A program made the translations under genes and the position numbers. Below are positions 17,464-24,995 of a stretch of 41,524 bases of DNA, one piece after another. Below the pieces are notes generated by a model, which did not search any database, was not told the DNA's origin, and saw only the letters and a list, made by a program, of their open reading frames with translations. This DNA is from Sphingopyxis sp. H050. Lineage in GTDB: Bacteria > Pseudomonadota > Alphaproteobacteria > Sphingomonadales > Sphingomonadaceae. The stretch covers positions 1-41,524 of the forward strand of contig NZ_LNRZ01000015.1 in assembly GCF_001468265.1 (NCBI RefSeq), given 5' to 3'. Position 1 is the stretch's first letter. The number at the start of each line of letters is the position of its first letter.

Positions 17464-17501
17464 GGGGTCGGTACACAGAACGGACCCAGATATACGCTAA
17501 G
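17464..17501. repeat. Tn3-family left inverted repeat
   Basis: The 38-bp terminal repeat starts GGGGTCGGTACACAG and ends ATATACGCTAAG. The tnpA stop codon (17497-17499) lies within it. It pairs with 22337-22374 with five mismatches, all in the half nearer the outer end. Confidence 0.92.
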
Positions 17502-20475
17502 GTTTTGCCGTGCCTTCGACGGCGCGCATCTGGCGAAGCGGTCTGAGCGCGGTGGATGGCGCATCGGGATCGGTCCAGAGGTAATCGCCGGTGAGATTGA
17601 TATGCTGCCAACCGAGCGGTGATAGGTGTTGCAGCAGGTCCGGCGGGACCGGCCGGCCGAGGTTGGCGAGATGCATCCGGGCGGCTTGCAGGTAGGTCGT
17701 GTTCCACAGGACGATGGCACCGGCGACGAGGTTCAGCGCGCTCGCCCGATGGCTTTGGGCTTGCAGCGCATGATCGCGGATACGGCCGATGCGATGGAAG
17801 AAGATGGCGCGTTTCAGGGCATTTTCCGCTTCTCCCTTGTTGAGTTCGCGGGTGGCGCGGCGACGCTGTTCGGGCTGCTCGATCCAGTCGAGCGTGAACA
17901 GGGTACGCTCGACGCGACCGATCTCGCGCAACGCCAGTGCCAGGCCGTTGGCGCGTGGATAGGAGCCGAGCCGTTCCAGCATGATCGAGGCGCTGACGAC
18001 GCCTGTGCGGATCGAGGTTCCCAGTCGCAGCACGTCGTCCCAGTGTGCCTCGATCAGACCTTCGTCGATGCGGCCCGCGACCAGCGGCGCAATATCGGGG
18101 CCGGGTTCGATGCCGTTAAACAGGTGCAAACGGCGTGCGGCGATATTCGGGATACGCGGCGCGAACCGGAACCCAAGCAGATGACATAGCGCGAACACAT
18201 GGTCGGAGACGCCCCCGCCATCGACGTGATGCTCTTCGATGTGCAGATCGGCGCCGTGGTGGAGCAGCCCGTCGAGCACCTGTGCCGCCTCGCTCGCCGA
18301 AGCGGAGATAACTGTGGAATGGAACGGCGCGTAGCGATCCGAGACGTGGCTGTAAAAGGAGACAGCCGGCTCTGTCCCCTTGTGCGGATTGACTGCGCCG
18401 GTTGCCTGGGCGCGGCGGTCGAGCGGAAAGTTCTGACCGTCTGAGCTGGACGAGGTGCCGGACCCGAACAGCGCGGCCAGCGGCGCGGTGTGTTGGGCGT
18501 CGACAAGCCGGGCGAGCGCGCGACCGTAGGTTTCCTCGCGCAGATGCCACGAGGCGAGCCAACCGAGTTGGCGCTGGGTCACGAGATTGCAGGCTTCCGC
18601 CATGCGCGTATGGCCCAGATTGGTGGCATCGGCGAGCACCGCCGTGAGGATCGCACGTGGTTCATCCGCGGCACGGCCACTTTGCAGATGCGTGAAGCAC
18701 TGGCTGAACCCGGTCCATCGATCGACTTCGGCAAGAAGGTCGGTGATGCGGATCGCGGGCAGATGCGCATAGAGCGGCGCAAGGGCGGTATCGGATTCCT
18801 CGGGAGTAATCGCCTTCAAGGGCGAAATCCGCAGCCTGCCCAAGCTGAGCTGCACGTCTTCCAGCGCGTCCGTCTCCGCCTTTCGCTCGACCTCGGCCAA
18901 TCGACGGGCGAGGCGGGCGCGTCGTTCGGCCAGCCAGATATCGGCCGTATCCGGTGCCGGTATCGGCAAGGGGCCGGCCGCGCGCATGTTGGCGAATACG
19001 GGGGCAGGAATGAGTTGCTGCTCGACAGCACGATAGCGTCGGCTTCCCTCGACCCACATGTCGCCGGCGCGAAGCCGGTCGCGAAGCTCGACCAGCACGC
19101 ACAATTCATAGATCCTGCGATCGGGAATGCCGGTGCCGATCGCCCGACGCCAAGCTTGCCGGATGAAGCCGACTGGCGTGCCTGCAGGCAATTTGCGCAG
19201 ATGACCAAAATGAAGGTCGCGCATGATCGCGACCGCTCGCGCGAGCGCATGGCAGGCTGGCACCGCCCCGAATGTGAACGAGGCGATGAACGAGGGACCG
19301 ACCTGTCGGAGGACGGGGTAATTGGTCGCGGCGACCGCGACGGGATCGACCGAATCGGGGCGGATCAGCTTGCGGGCTTCATCGACCTCGCGGCCGAGAT
19401 CATTCCATCCGATCGCTGCCTCGACCGCAGCGCCGATATCGCCACCTGATATCTTGGCGGCGAGCAAGGCAGCGCCGAGTTGGGCAAGCAGCCGGATTTT
19501 GCCGTTGATGGTGCGCCGGTTGCGCTTGAGTGTCGTGTCCGCGCTGTTCTGTTCGCGCCGGAACATCTGCCCAAGCAGGCGATCGAACATCAGCACCGCA
19601 TCGTCGGTGAGGGTAACGATGGTTTCGAGGATGGTCGCCACCAATGTGGCGCGACGCCGCGTCGCTTGCAGCGTCCGAACATGTTGCGCGGTCAGCCGCA
19701 CGCCTTCCTGGCACAGGCGTCGGAGGCGCTCGGGATGGACGCCTACGGCGATATCCGGATCGATCCCGATGGCCCGAAGCAGTGTCAGTCGCTCGATGAT
19801 GGCGGCGAATGTCTTTCGGCCGGGCTTGCCGGGTGACTGCCGCACCCAGGCCAGATCGCTCAAGTTCGTGCCTGTGTGGGGCAGGAGAAGCGCATCGAGC
19901 AGCCGGCGCTGTCGAGCATCGAGTCCTCGGGTCAGATGCTCGGCGACATGGCGTTCGGCATCGAGCAACGCCTGTGCGACCATCCGCTCGACCGAACTGA
20001 TGCCCGGCACAATGATGCGCCGTCGCCGGCACTCATCCAGCATCACGCGCGCCAGCCTAGCCCCGCTGGTCGTCGTCAGCGCGATCGGCAGGAGCCATTC
20101 CTGCAACGTCGTTCGCAGCGGCCGACTGAGCGGCATGAAGCCGAATGCATCGCGCAGTGCATCGAGCTGTTCGTACCGGGTCGGGCCGCGCGTCGCGTAG
20201 TCGGCCAGCACCTCGGGTCCGACCTGCAATTGCTCTGCGACGAACGCGAGCGGCGTATCAGGGATCAGTTCACCGGGTCGCAGGAAACGGCCAGGATAGC
20301 GCAGCGCGCAAAGCTGGATCGCGAAACCCAGCCGGTTATGCGGTCGCCTCCGGCGGACGATGATGGCCAAGTCGTCCCGGCTCAATGTCCAGTGCTGGAC
20401 GAGCAGGGTTTCGTCGTCGGGAAGCGCGAGCAACGCCGCGCGTTGCTCGTCCGACAGGACGGCGCGACGCGGCAT
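17497..20475 (-). CDS. tnpA: Tn3-family transposase TnpA
   Basis: A 992-residue DDE transposase that cuts the 38-bp ends and drives replicative transposition. I chose the ATG at 20475 (MPRRAVLSDEQRAALLALP), the usual Tn3 start; the longer in-frame reading overlaps tnpR. Recognisable blocks are the N-terminal DUF4158 region (residues 1-160), the catalytic region with HVDGGGVSDHVFALCHLLGF and RFAPRI, and the C-terminal ELNKGEAENALKRAIFFHRI carrying the catalytic glutamate. No frameshift is seen, so it should be active. The family length (about 990) fits. Confidence 0.96.
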   Translation of the reverse strand: MPRRAVLSDEQRAALLALPDDETLLVQHWTLSRDDLAIIVRRRRPHNRLGFAIQLCALRYPGRFLRPGELIPDTPLAFVAEQLQVGPEVLADYATRGPTRYEQLDALRDAFGFMPLSRPLRTTLQEWLLPIALTTTSGARLARVMLDECRRRRIIVPGISSVERMVAQALLDAERHVAEHLTRGLDARQRRLLDALLLPHTGTNLSDLAWVRQSPGKPGRKTFAAIIERLTLLRAIGIDPDIAVGVHPERLRRLCQEGVRLTAQHVRTLQATRRRATLVATILETIVTLTDDAVLMFDRLLGQMFRREQNSADTTLKRNRRTINGKIRLLAQLGAALLAAKISGGDIGAAVEAAIGWNDLGREVDEARKLIRPDSVDPVAVAATNYPVLRQVGPSFIASFTFGAVPACHALARAVAIMRDLHFGHLRKLPAGTPVGFIRQAWRRAIGTGIPDRRIYELCVLVELRDRLRAGDMWVEGSRRYRAVEQQLIPAPVFANMRAAGPLPIPAPDTADIWLAERRARLARRLAEVERKAETDALEDVQLSLGRLRISPLKAITPEESDTALAPLYAHLPAIRITDLLAEVDRWTGFSQCFTHLQSGRAADEPRAILTAVLADATNLGHTRMAEACNLVTQRQLGWLASWHLREETYGRALARLVDAQHTAPLAALFGSGTSSSSDGQNFPLDRRAQATGAVNPHKGTEPAVSFYSHVSDRYAPFHSTVISASASEAAQVLDGLLHHGADLHIEEHHVDGGGVSDHVFALCHLLGFRFAPRIPNIAARRLHLFNGIEPGPDIAPLVAGRIDEGLIEAHWDDVLRLGTSIRTGVVSASIMLERLGSYPRANGLALALREIGRVERTLFTLDWIEQPEQRRRATRELNKGEAENALKRAIFFHRIGRIRDHALQAQSHRASALNLVAGAIVLWNTTYLQAARMHLANLGRPVPPDLLQHLSPLGWQHINLTGDYLWTDPDAPSTALRPLRQMRAVEGTAKP

Positions 20476-20479
20476 CGGC

Positions 20480-21073
20480 TTAGACCTTGGCCGGTGCGGT
20501 CCAGCCGATCCGGGCAAGCGTGCCGAGAAGGGTCGAACGCGGCACCTTGAAGGTCCGGCAGACGGACGCCTTGCTGGCCCCGCCATCCAGCGCGGCGGTG
20601 ATCCGCTCGAGCGTTTCGGCGTCGATCATCGGCGGGCGGCCACCTTGGCGTCCCCGGCGTTTGGCAGCAGCCAGTCCCGCCATCACCCGTTCGCGCGTGA
20701 GCGCACGCTCATATTGTGCCAATGCACCGAACAGCGAGAACAGCAATTCGCCGTGCGGCGTGGTCGTATCCATCTGCTCGGTCAGCGACCGGAACGCGAT
20801 GCCGCGCGCCTTCAGATCGGTGACGATCGTCAGCAGGTGCGGCAGCGAGCGTCCGAGCCGGTCGAGCTTCCACACGATCAGTGTGTCGCCCGCGTTCAGA
20901 TAGTCGAGGCAGGCTTTCAGGCCTGGTCGGTCGTCGCGCGCGCCGGATGCCTTGTCGGTATGGAGATGCCGATGATCGACCCCGGTTGCGACGAGCGCGT
21001 CCCGCTGGAGATCGACCGTTTGGCGGTCATCGGTCGTTGACACCCGCATATATCCGACCAGCATGTACGACAA
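20480..21073 (-). CDS. tnpR: Tn3-family resolvase TnpR (serine recombinase)
   Basis: A 197-residue serine recombinase resolving cointegrates at res. The catalytic serine is S12 in GYMRVST. The conserved VWKLDRLGRSL, LTEQMDTTTPHGELLFSLFG and ALAQYERALTRERVMAGLAAA blocks follow, then a C-terminal helix-turn-helix (about 150-190, GGASKASVCRTFKVPRSTL). The stop lies four bases before the tnpA start. An alternative start at 21064 (MLVGYMRVS) is nearly as likely. An inverted repeat just upstream fits the res site. Confidence 0.95.
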   Translation of the reverse strand: MSYMLVGYMRVSTTDDRQTVDLQRDALVATGVDHRHLHTDKASGARDDRPGLKACLDYLNAGDTLIVWKLDRLGRSLPHLLTIVTDLKARGIAFRSLTEQMDTTTPHGELLFSLFGALAQYERALTRERVMAGLAAAKRRGRQGGRPPMIDAETLERITAALDGGASKASVCRTFKVPRSTLLGTLARIGWTAPAKV

Positions 21074-21125
21074 ACCCTCGAAAGCATGTTTTCGAACACC
21101 CTATCAAAGCGACAGGGTTTGTCGA
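21069..21125. promoter_or_regulatory. Candidate res site
   Basis: The perfect 11-base inverted repeat CGACAAACCCT (21069-21079) and AGGGTTTGTCG (21115-21125) encloses a smaller TCGAAA/TTTTCGA repeat. It directly precedes tnpR and overlaps its first codon, as expected for a resolution site that also autoregulates tnpR. Confidence 0.65.
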
Positions 21126-21197
21126 TCGTTATGGGCTGAGGCGGGTATGGTTCGGCAAAAGCGCAGGTCCGGAGCGTCGCCTATCACCTGTTTGCCG

Positions 21198-21674
21198 TCA
21201 CGCGTCTGCTGTCCGTATGGACGCAAGTAGAAGGCACGCTGATGCCGCAAGAAGCACCAGGTCCTTCAACAGGAACTGTCCGGTTCCGGCCGAAATCGCC
21301 GGGAACCCGCCAGCGGTCGGCTCGGCGACGCCAGGCGTGCTCAGGAAAAACGTCAGTGTCACGGCATAAGTCAGGCATGACATCGCCGCGCCGAGAGCGG
21401 AGGCCGTCTTGTTGAAAGCACCGATAATCAGCGCAGCGGCCGTCGCGAGCTCGACGGTGCCTATAAAATAGCTTCCACCCTGCACCCCAAAAACGGCCGG
21501 AATCCAGCTCATGATCGGACTGTTCTTCATCAATGGCGCGATGCCCATCGCTTCATAGCTCGTGAATTTCATGCAACCGAACCAGAGAAAGATGACCACC
21601 AGCGCCCAGCGCAGCAACGCGAGAGACCCGCGAGAGCCGGTCGTCTTTTCAGCTATGTGTAATGTCGAAAACAT
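21198..21674 (-). CDS. DUF417 (YkgB/RclC-like) membrane protein
   Basis: A 158-residue inner-membrane protein with about four helices. Family signatures are visible: LLRWALVVIFLWFGCMKFTS, YEAMGIAPLMKNSPIMSW, GVQGGSYFIGTVELATA, and PGGFP-like GGFPAISAGTGQFLLKDLVL. E. coli members include RclC, which contributes to resistance to reactive chlorine species; the same role here is an inference. GAGG lies before the ATG. It is divergent from the MarR gene, with a palindromic operator between, so it is probably the regulator's target and the cargo of the transposon. Confidence 0.9.
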   Translation of the reverse strand: MFSTLHIAEKTTGSRGSLALLRWALVVIFLWFGCMKFTSYEAMGIAPLMKNSPIMSWIPAVFGVQGGSYFIGTVELATAAALIIGAFNKTASALGAAMSCLTYAVTLTFFLSTPGVAEPTAGGFPAISAGTGQFLLKDLVLLAASACLLLASIRTADA

Positions 21675-21731
21675 GGTGCCTCGCTTTCATCATGGCGCAT
21701 GACCTGCCTTCATGCTTAGACAGGCGTGATA

Positions 21732-21746
21732 TATGCGCTGCGCATA
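21732..21746. promoter_or_regulatory. Palindromic operator between DUF417 and marR genes
   Basis: TATGCGC-T-GCGCATA is a perfect 7-base inverted repeat with one central base, located in the 104-bp divergent intergenic region. It is the obvious binding site for the adjacent MarR protein and would control both directions. Confidence 0.7.
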
Positions 21747-21778
21747 CACTATACGCCGTCAATGAATGAGGCAACCCT

Positions 21779-22321
21779 TTGAACGTACTCTCGGACCGGC
21801 TCGTCAATCTGTTCGGCGCCCTCGCAGTGGGCATCACCGATCGAATTAAGAAGGCGGCATTCGACCCGACGATACCCGGCGGTGGCGAAACCACCGCGGC
21901 GATCGTCGTCATCGGTCACGCGACCGGTCTTTCGATCGACGAATTAGGACGGGTGCTAGGCTTGTCCCACGCGGGGACGGTGCGGCTTGTCGATCGATTG
22001 GTTGCAGCCGGGTTCGCCGTTCGATCCAAAGCGCTACGGGACCGTCGTGCAGTAGCGCTGATGCTCACTGAGGCAGGCGAGACTCGCCTATCTGCGATCC
22101 TGCAACGAAGAAACGAGACTTTATCCGAAATCCTTAGCCATGTCTCGAATGCTGACCGCCTCGTGCTGGAACGTATTGCCGAGACAATACTTGCGCAGAT
22201 GTCTGACGACGCTGTCTCGGCGCTGACGATATGCCGGCTCTGCGACGAGAGGCGATGCTACAACTGTCCGATGGATGCCTTTGGAATGCTGGAGTCGTCG
22301 ACGCATAGAGTCGACCCATAA
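21779..22321 (+). CDS. MarR-family regulator with four-cysteine C-terminal tail
   Basis: A 180-residue winged helix-turn-helix protein. The DNA-binding domain covers about residues 38-105 (GLSIDELGRVLGLSHAGTVR, LVDRLVAAGFAVRSKALRDR with the wing DRR). The C-terminus carries C152-x2-C155-x4-C160-x2-C163 followed by PMD, a compact zinc- or redox-type cysteine cluster. The start is TTG at 21779, with TGAGG seven bases upstream; no in-frame ATG exists nearby. Divergence from the DUF417 gene and the shared palindrome suggest that it represses that gene and senses an oxidant or electrophile through the cysteines, which is an inference. Confidence 0.88.
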   Translation: MNVLSDRLVNLFGALAVGITDRIKKAAFDPTIPGGGETTAAIVVIGHATGLSIDELGRVLGLSHAGTVRLVDRLVAAGFAVRSKALRDRRAVALMLTEAGETRLSAILQRRNETLSEILSHVSNADRLVLERIAETILAQMSDDAVSALTICRLCDERRCYNCPMDAFGMLESSTHRVDP

Positions 22322-22336
22322 GTGCGCGCAGAGACG

Positions 22337-22374
22337 CTTAGCGTATATCTGTGCCCGTTCTATGTCCTGACCCC
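22337..22374. repeat. Tn3-family right inverted repeat
   Basis: The 38-bp end reads CTTAGCGTATATCTG through to GACCCC, the inverse of the left end with five mismatches. It lies just after the marR stop codon. Confidence 0.92.
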
Positions 22375-22409
22375 TCAAAGGGATCCCATGGCCTAACCCC
22401 GCTTGGAAA

Positions 22410-22769
22410 ATGATCGACAAGCGAGATTCGGCCGCTCGCGATGCTTGGTTCTATGAGTGCCAACGCCGCAAGATACCGTTCCTGCACGTGGCAAAAGCAA
22501 GAAAACACTTCTCGGTCCATTGGGACCATATCAGCTTGGATTCTGATTATGACCAGATGATCAGACAGTCTGCCGATGGGAAAATGGCAAGGGTTCTGTT
22601 CCGAACCTATCAACTGATCGCTTCTGGCCTTGAGCCTAAAAGCTTTTTCGATGGCGGGGCCTTGGTGGGGGATGTGACTGGCTTGTCTGAATCAAGCGCC
22701 CGGCAGATTGCAAATGCCTTCGCTCTCCTGCTTTTTCCTGGCAACGTGCAATCTGCTTTGGCTGCATAA
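22410..22769 (+). CDS. Hypothetical protein next to the transposon end, possibly 5'-truncated
   Basis: A 119-residue polar protein (DKRDSAARDAWFYECQRRKI, HFSVHWDHISLDSDY, SESSARQIANAFALLLFPGN). The same frame is open upstream through to the transposon repeat, so the true N-terminus may have been removed by the transposon. No good Shine-Dalgarno precedes the ATG used here. I do not recognise a family. It is the first gene of the right-hand backbone and the only plus-strand one before 31551. Confidence 0.5.
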   Translation: MIDKRDSAARDAWFYECQRRKIPFLHVAKARKHFSVHWDHISLDSDYDQMIRQSADGKMARVLFRTYQLIASGLEPKSFFDGGALVGDVTGLSESSARQIANAFALLLFPGNVQSALAA

Positions 22770-22897
22770 GAAGATATTGGAAGCCGCGGAACCAGCGGCT
22801 TCAATACGCCACAACTCCATCAGGCCGAAATTCTGAGCTCCGTTCGCGTCGTGCAACAAGCCAGTGGTCCAAATCAGGCACGCTGCGGTGGACTTCA

Positions 22898-23107
22898 TCA
22901 TCGCCAGAAGCCGTCCTGTCTCTGGCCGTGCCGGTTGTCGTAATTCTCGCGCTGATCGTAGGCGCTCTTGCGGATACCCACCTCGACCCGCTGGCCGCCG
23001 ACGTTGCGAATGTGGAGATCGCGCAGATCGACCTTGTTGCGCTGCGCCCAGTCTTTTGCCTCGCGCTCGCTGCCGAAAGTGCCTGCATCTTCGTAATCGA
23101 ATGCCAT
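22898..23107 (-). CDS. Small protein made mostly of a duplicated 40-residue module
   Basis: A 69-residue basic protein with GGAGAG before its ATG. Residues 1-39 (MAFDYEDAGTFGSEREAKDW, then KVDLRDLHIRNVGGQ) match the N-terminus of the larger protein at 23248-24564 at 29 of the first 40 positions. The remaining 30 residues are charged (RKSAYDQRENYDNRHGQRQD). It is the last visible gene of the minus-strand block downstream of traI. No known domain is recognised. Confidence 0.7.
   Translation of the reverse strand: MAFDYEDAGTFGSEREAKDWAQRNKVDLRDLHIRNVGGQRVEVGIRKSAYDQRENYDNRHGQRQDGFWR
22988..23107 (-). repeat. Duplicated 5' gene module, copy 1
   Basis: The first 120 coding bases of the 69-residue gene are clearly similar at DNA level to 24445-24564 (for example GTGGAGATCGCGCAGATC on the plus strand in both), indicating a fairly recent duplication. 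Confidence 0.75.
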
Positions 23108-23247
23108 TTCATGCTCTCCTTCATGTGGTGATTGACGGTCTGGAAGATTGGATGCGCAGGCGCAGGCTCATGCCGACTGCTTCTGGGCATTGGCGGATCG
23201 GGCTTGGGAAGGGCTGCCGCTTGAAATTGGAGTTGAAGTGCAGTTCG

Positions 23248-24564
23248 TCATGTAAGCGCTGATCCTCGGTCCATCTGGTGGTCGAGGCTGGCTTTGGCCG
23301 ACCGGTGCTCCTTTATTTGCTGGCTGAAGCCTCGAGCCGACTGGAACGTGAATAACGCCAGCGCAACGGCGGCAGCACCGGCAATGAATGCGGTGATGTA
23401 GAAGCTCATTGCGGGAACATTCATCCGAGCCAGATATTGTGGGTCGTTGATCACACTCATCTCGTGGGCGAGGAGTATGATGCTGCCAAACATCAGGGCC
23501 ATCCGGATCGCTATCGTGCCGGCGTGTGTAATCAGCCGGCTTCTCGCAATGGATTCGCGCTGGCGAGCCTCGACGATAGGGTCTGGCGTCGAATTGTACG
23601 CTGCTTCGGCTCTATCGGCCTTTCGCTTGCGCCATATGGCGCGCCCCTGGGCAACGAACTGGGTAAACTCTCTGGGTCCGTTGTTTTCGGCAATAAGCCG
23701 CTCAAGGTGCCGATACTCAGCCTCGGCGGCTTCCTGATTCCTATAATAGATTGCTGCACTGAAGACCGATTCCATTCTTGCAATGATATCGTGTAGTGTT
23801 TGGTTAGGGTTGAAACATTCGTTCACTCGGGGGTGCAGTACCCAGTCGTGCCACTGTTCGTATCGGTTGGTACAAGCAAAGTATGAGTTAGGGCGTGTGT
23901 CCCAGTCGATATAGCGGATCTTGTGGAAGCGATTTTGGCTCCGGTAAGCCGCAACCCGTTGACGGGCTCGGTGATGAAATGCTTCGACGCTCATCAACTG
24001 CAGCGGCCCGATCAGGGCCTCGATCTTTGCTAGGTGAGCGTCACAATTGTAGATGCAGTGCTGGAGGTGCTCGAGCGTGAAGTCTTCATAGAGCGCCTTT
24101 ACCTCTCGCAGGAGCGCTCCCTCGTTCAGCATTTTTGAGGTCCAGCAATGGACGCCCGTTCTTTTACCGAGAAGTACATTAAGGGGGATATCGAGCTGTC
24201 GTCCCTCATCGCAGTATTGCTGGATCATCCTTGGTGCTGTCACGTCGCGAAATTCGGCATCGAGGCCGCGATTGACGAGAACGCGGATTTTGGTCTGAGA
24301 AAGCTCAAAGCAGCCCGCGATTTCTCGTACCGACTTTCCGGCCCTATGCTCTTTGAAGACCCGGCGTGCCAGATTGTTTGCCGCTTCGCCCTTCAAGTAG
24401 CTGTTGGGTGATCTGCGCTTGAACTCGCTCGTTTTCTGAACGGTACTTTGACCGCCGGCATTGCGGATGTGGAGATCGCGCAGATCAACCTTTTTGTGCT
24501 GCGCCCCGTCCTTCGCCCCACGCTTGCTTCCGACGGTCCCTGCGTCTTTGTATTCAAGCGCCAT
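23248..24564 (-). CDS. HTH-like protein with duplicated leader module and C-terminal membrane helices
   Basis: A 438-residue protein of unknown family. Residues 1-40 are the module shared with the 69-residue protein. Residues 60-100 contain a helix-turn-helix-like stretch (GKSVREIAGCFELSQTKIRV). A long soluble helical region rich in aromatic residues spans 110-340, and two hydrophobic helices lie at about 351-369 and 387-408, followed by a basic tail. AGGAGA precedes the ATG. Its start overlaps the end of the upstream membrane-protein gene by 11 bases, so the two are coupled. A membrane-anchored DNA-binding or signalling role would fit but is not shown. Confidence 0.75.
   Translation of the reverse strand: MALEYKDAGTVGSKRGAKDGAQHKKVDLRDLHIRNAGGQSTVQKTSEFKRRSPNSYLKGEAANNLARRVFKEHRAGKSVREIAGCFELSQTKIRVLVNRGLDAEFRDVTAPRMIQQYCDEGRQLDIPLNVLLGKRTGVHCWTSKMLNEGALLREVKALYEDFTLEHLQHCIYNCDAHLAKIEALIGPLQLMSVEAFHHRARQRVAAYRSQNRFHKIRYIDWDTRPNSYFACTNRYEQWHDWVLHPRVNECFNPNQTLHDIIARMESVFSAAIYYRNQEAAEAEYRHLERLIAENNGPREFTQFVAQGRAIWRKRKADRAEAAYNSTPDPIVEARQRESIARSRLITHAGTIAIRMALMFGSIILLAHEMSVINDPQYLARMNVPAMSFYITAFIAGAAAVALALFTFQSARGFSQQIKEHRSAKASLDHQMDRGSALT
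24445..24564 (-). repeat. Duplicated 5' gene module, copy 2
   Basis: The first 120 coding bases of the 438-residue gene are the counterpart of 22988-23107. The encoded segments share the invariant stretch KVDLRDLHIRN and GGQ. Confidence 0.75.
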
Positions 24565-24985
24565 GCCTCTTCTCCTTCCTGGTTATGATGTTGACCGCAT
24601 CTTTCCGGGGCTTTGCCCGACCCCTGCGCAGCGGGATAAAGGCAACGGCGCACCGCTCCCAAGGAGGAGCCGCCCGCTGCGCCACCAGCCTCACAAAGGC
24701 GGCCGCGATCGTGCCCACCAGAACTGCGACAAGGATCATCAGACCTATCGCCACCAACTCGGCGGCCATTTTCTGGTTATGGAGGGCGGCTCGCAGATCA
24801 GCGCATCCCTGAACCCCGTACGTATTGAGGTCGCAGACCACAAAGCTGTCCCCGCCAGCGGCACGCGCAATCTCCGAGAGTCCTGCCTCGTTCACCAGAT
24901 TGGTCAGGGTCAGCTGCTGCGTGAGGTGAATCTCGAAAGTGTCTGAAGGCGGCGTGCCCGCTTTGGCATGGCCCATCTGTGTCAC
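24554..24985 (-). CDS. Small membrane protein downstream of traI
   Basis: A 143-residue protein. I chose the GTG at 24985, which has AGGAGG six bases before it; an ATG nine bases further in (24976) is the alternative. Residues about 1-75 are soluble (TFEIHLTQQLTLTNLVNEAG, CDLNTYGVQGCADL with two cysteines), one strong membrane helix follows (about 78-100, ELVAIGLMILVAVLVGTIAA), then a basic cytoplasmic-type tail. The gene sits between the relaxase gene and the 438-residue gene in the same operon. A role in conjugation or surface exclusion is possible; no family was recognised. Confidence 0.7.
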   Translation of the reverse strand: MTQMGHAKAGTPPSDTFEIHLTQQLTLTNLVNEAGLSEIARAAGGDSFVVCDLNTYGVQGCADLRAALHNQKMAAELVAIGLMILVAVLVGTIAAAFVRLVAQRAAPPWERCAVAFIPLRRGRAKPRKDAVNIITRKEKRHGA

Positions 24986-24995
24986 GATCTTCCTC

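Larger units (their letters stand above)
17464..22374. mobile_element. Tn3-family transposon carrying DUF417 and marR genes
   Basis: A 4911-bp unit bounded by 38-bp inverted repeats that begin GGGG and end in the TACGCTAAG motif of the Tn3 family, 33 of 38 positions matching. It contains tnpA (minus, ending inside the left repeat), tnpR (minus), a res-like site, a DUF417 membrane protein gene (minus) and a marR-type gene (plus). The five bases outside the ends differ (AGATA on the left, TCAAA on the right), so no target-site duplication remains. Confidence 0.92.

Noticed and set aside
17459..22379. Five-base target-site duplication around the Tn3 transposon
   Set aside because: The flanking pentamers are AGATA and TCAAA and do not match.
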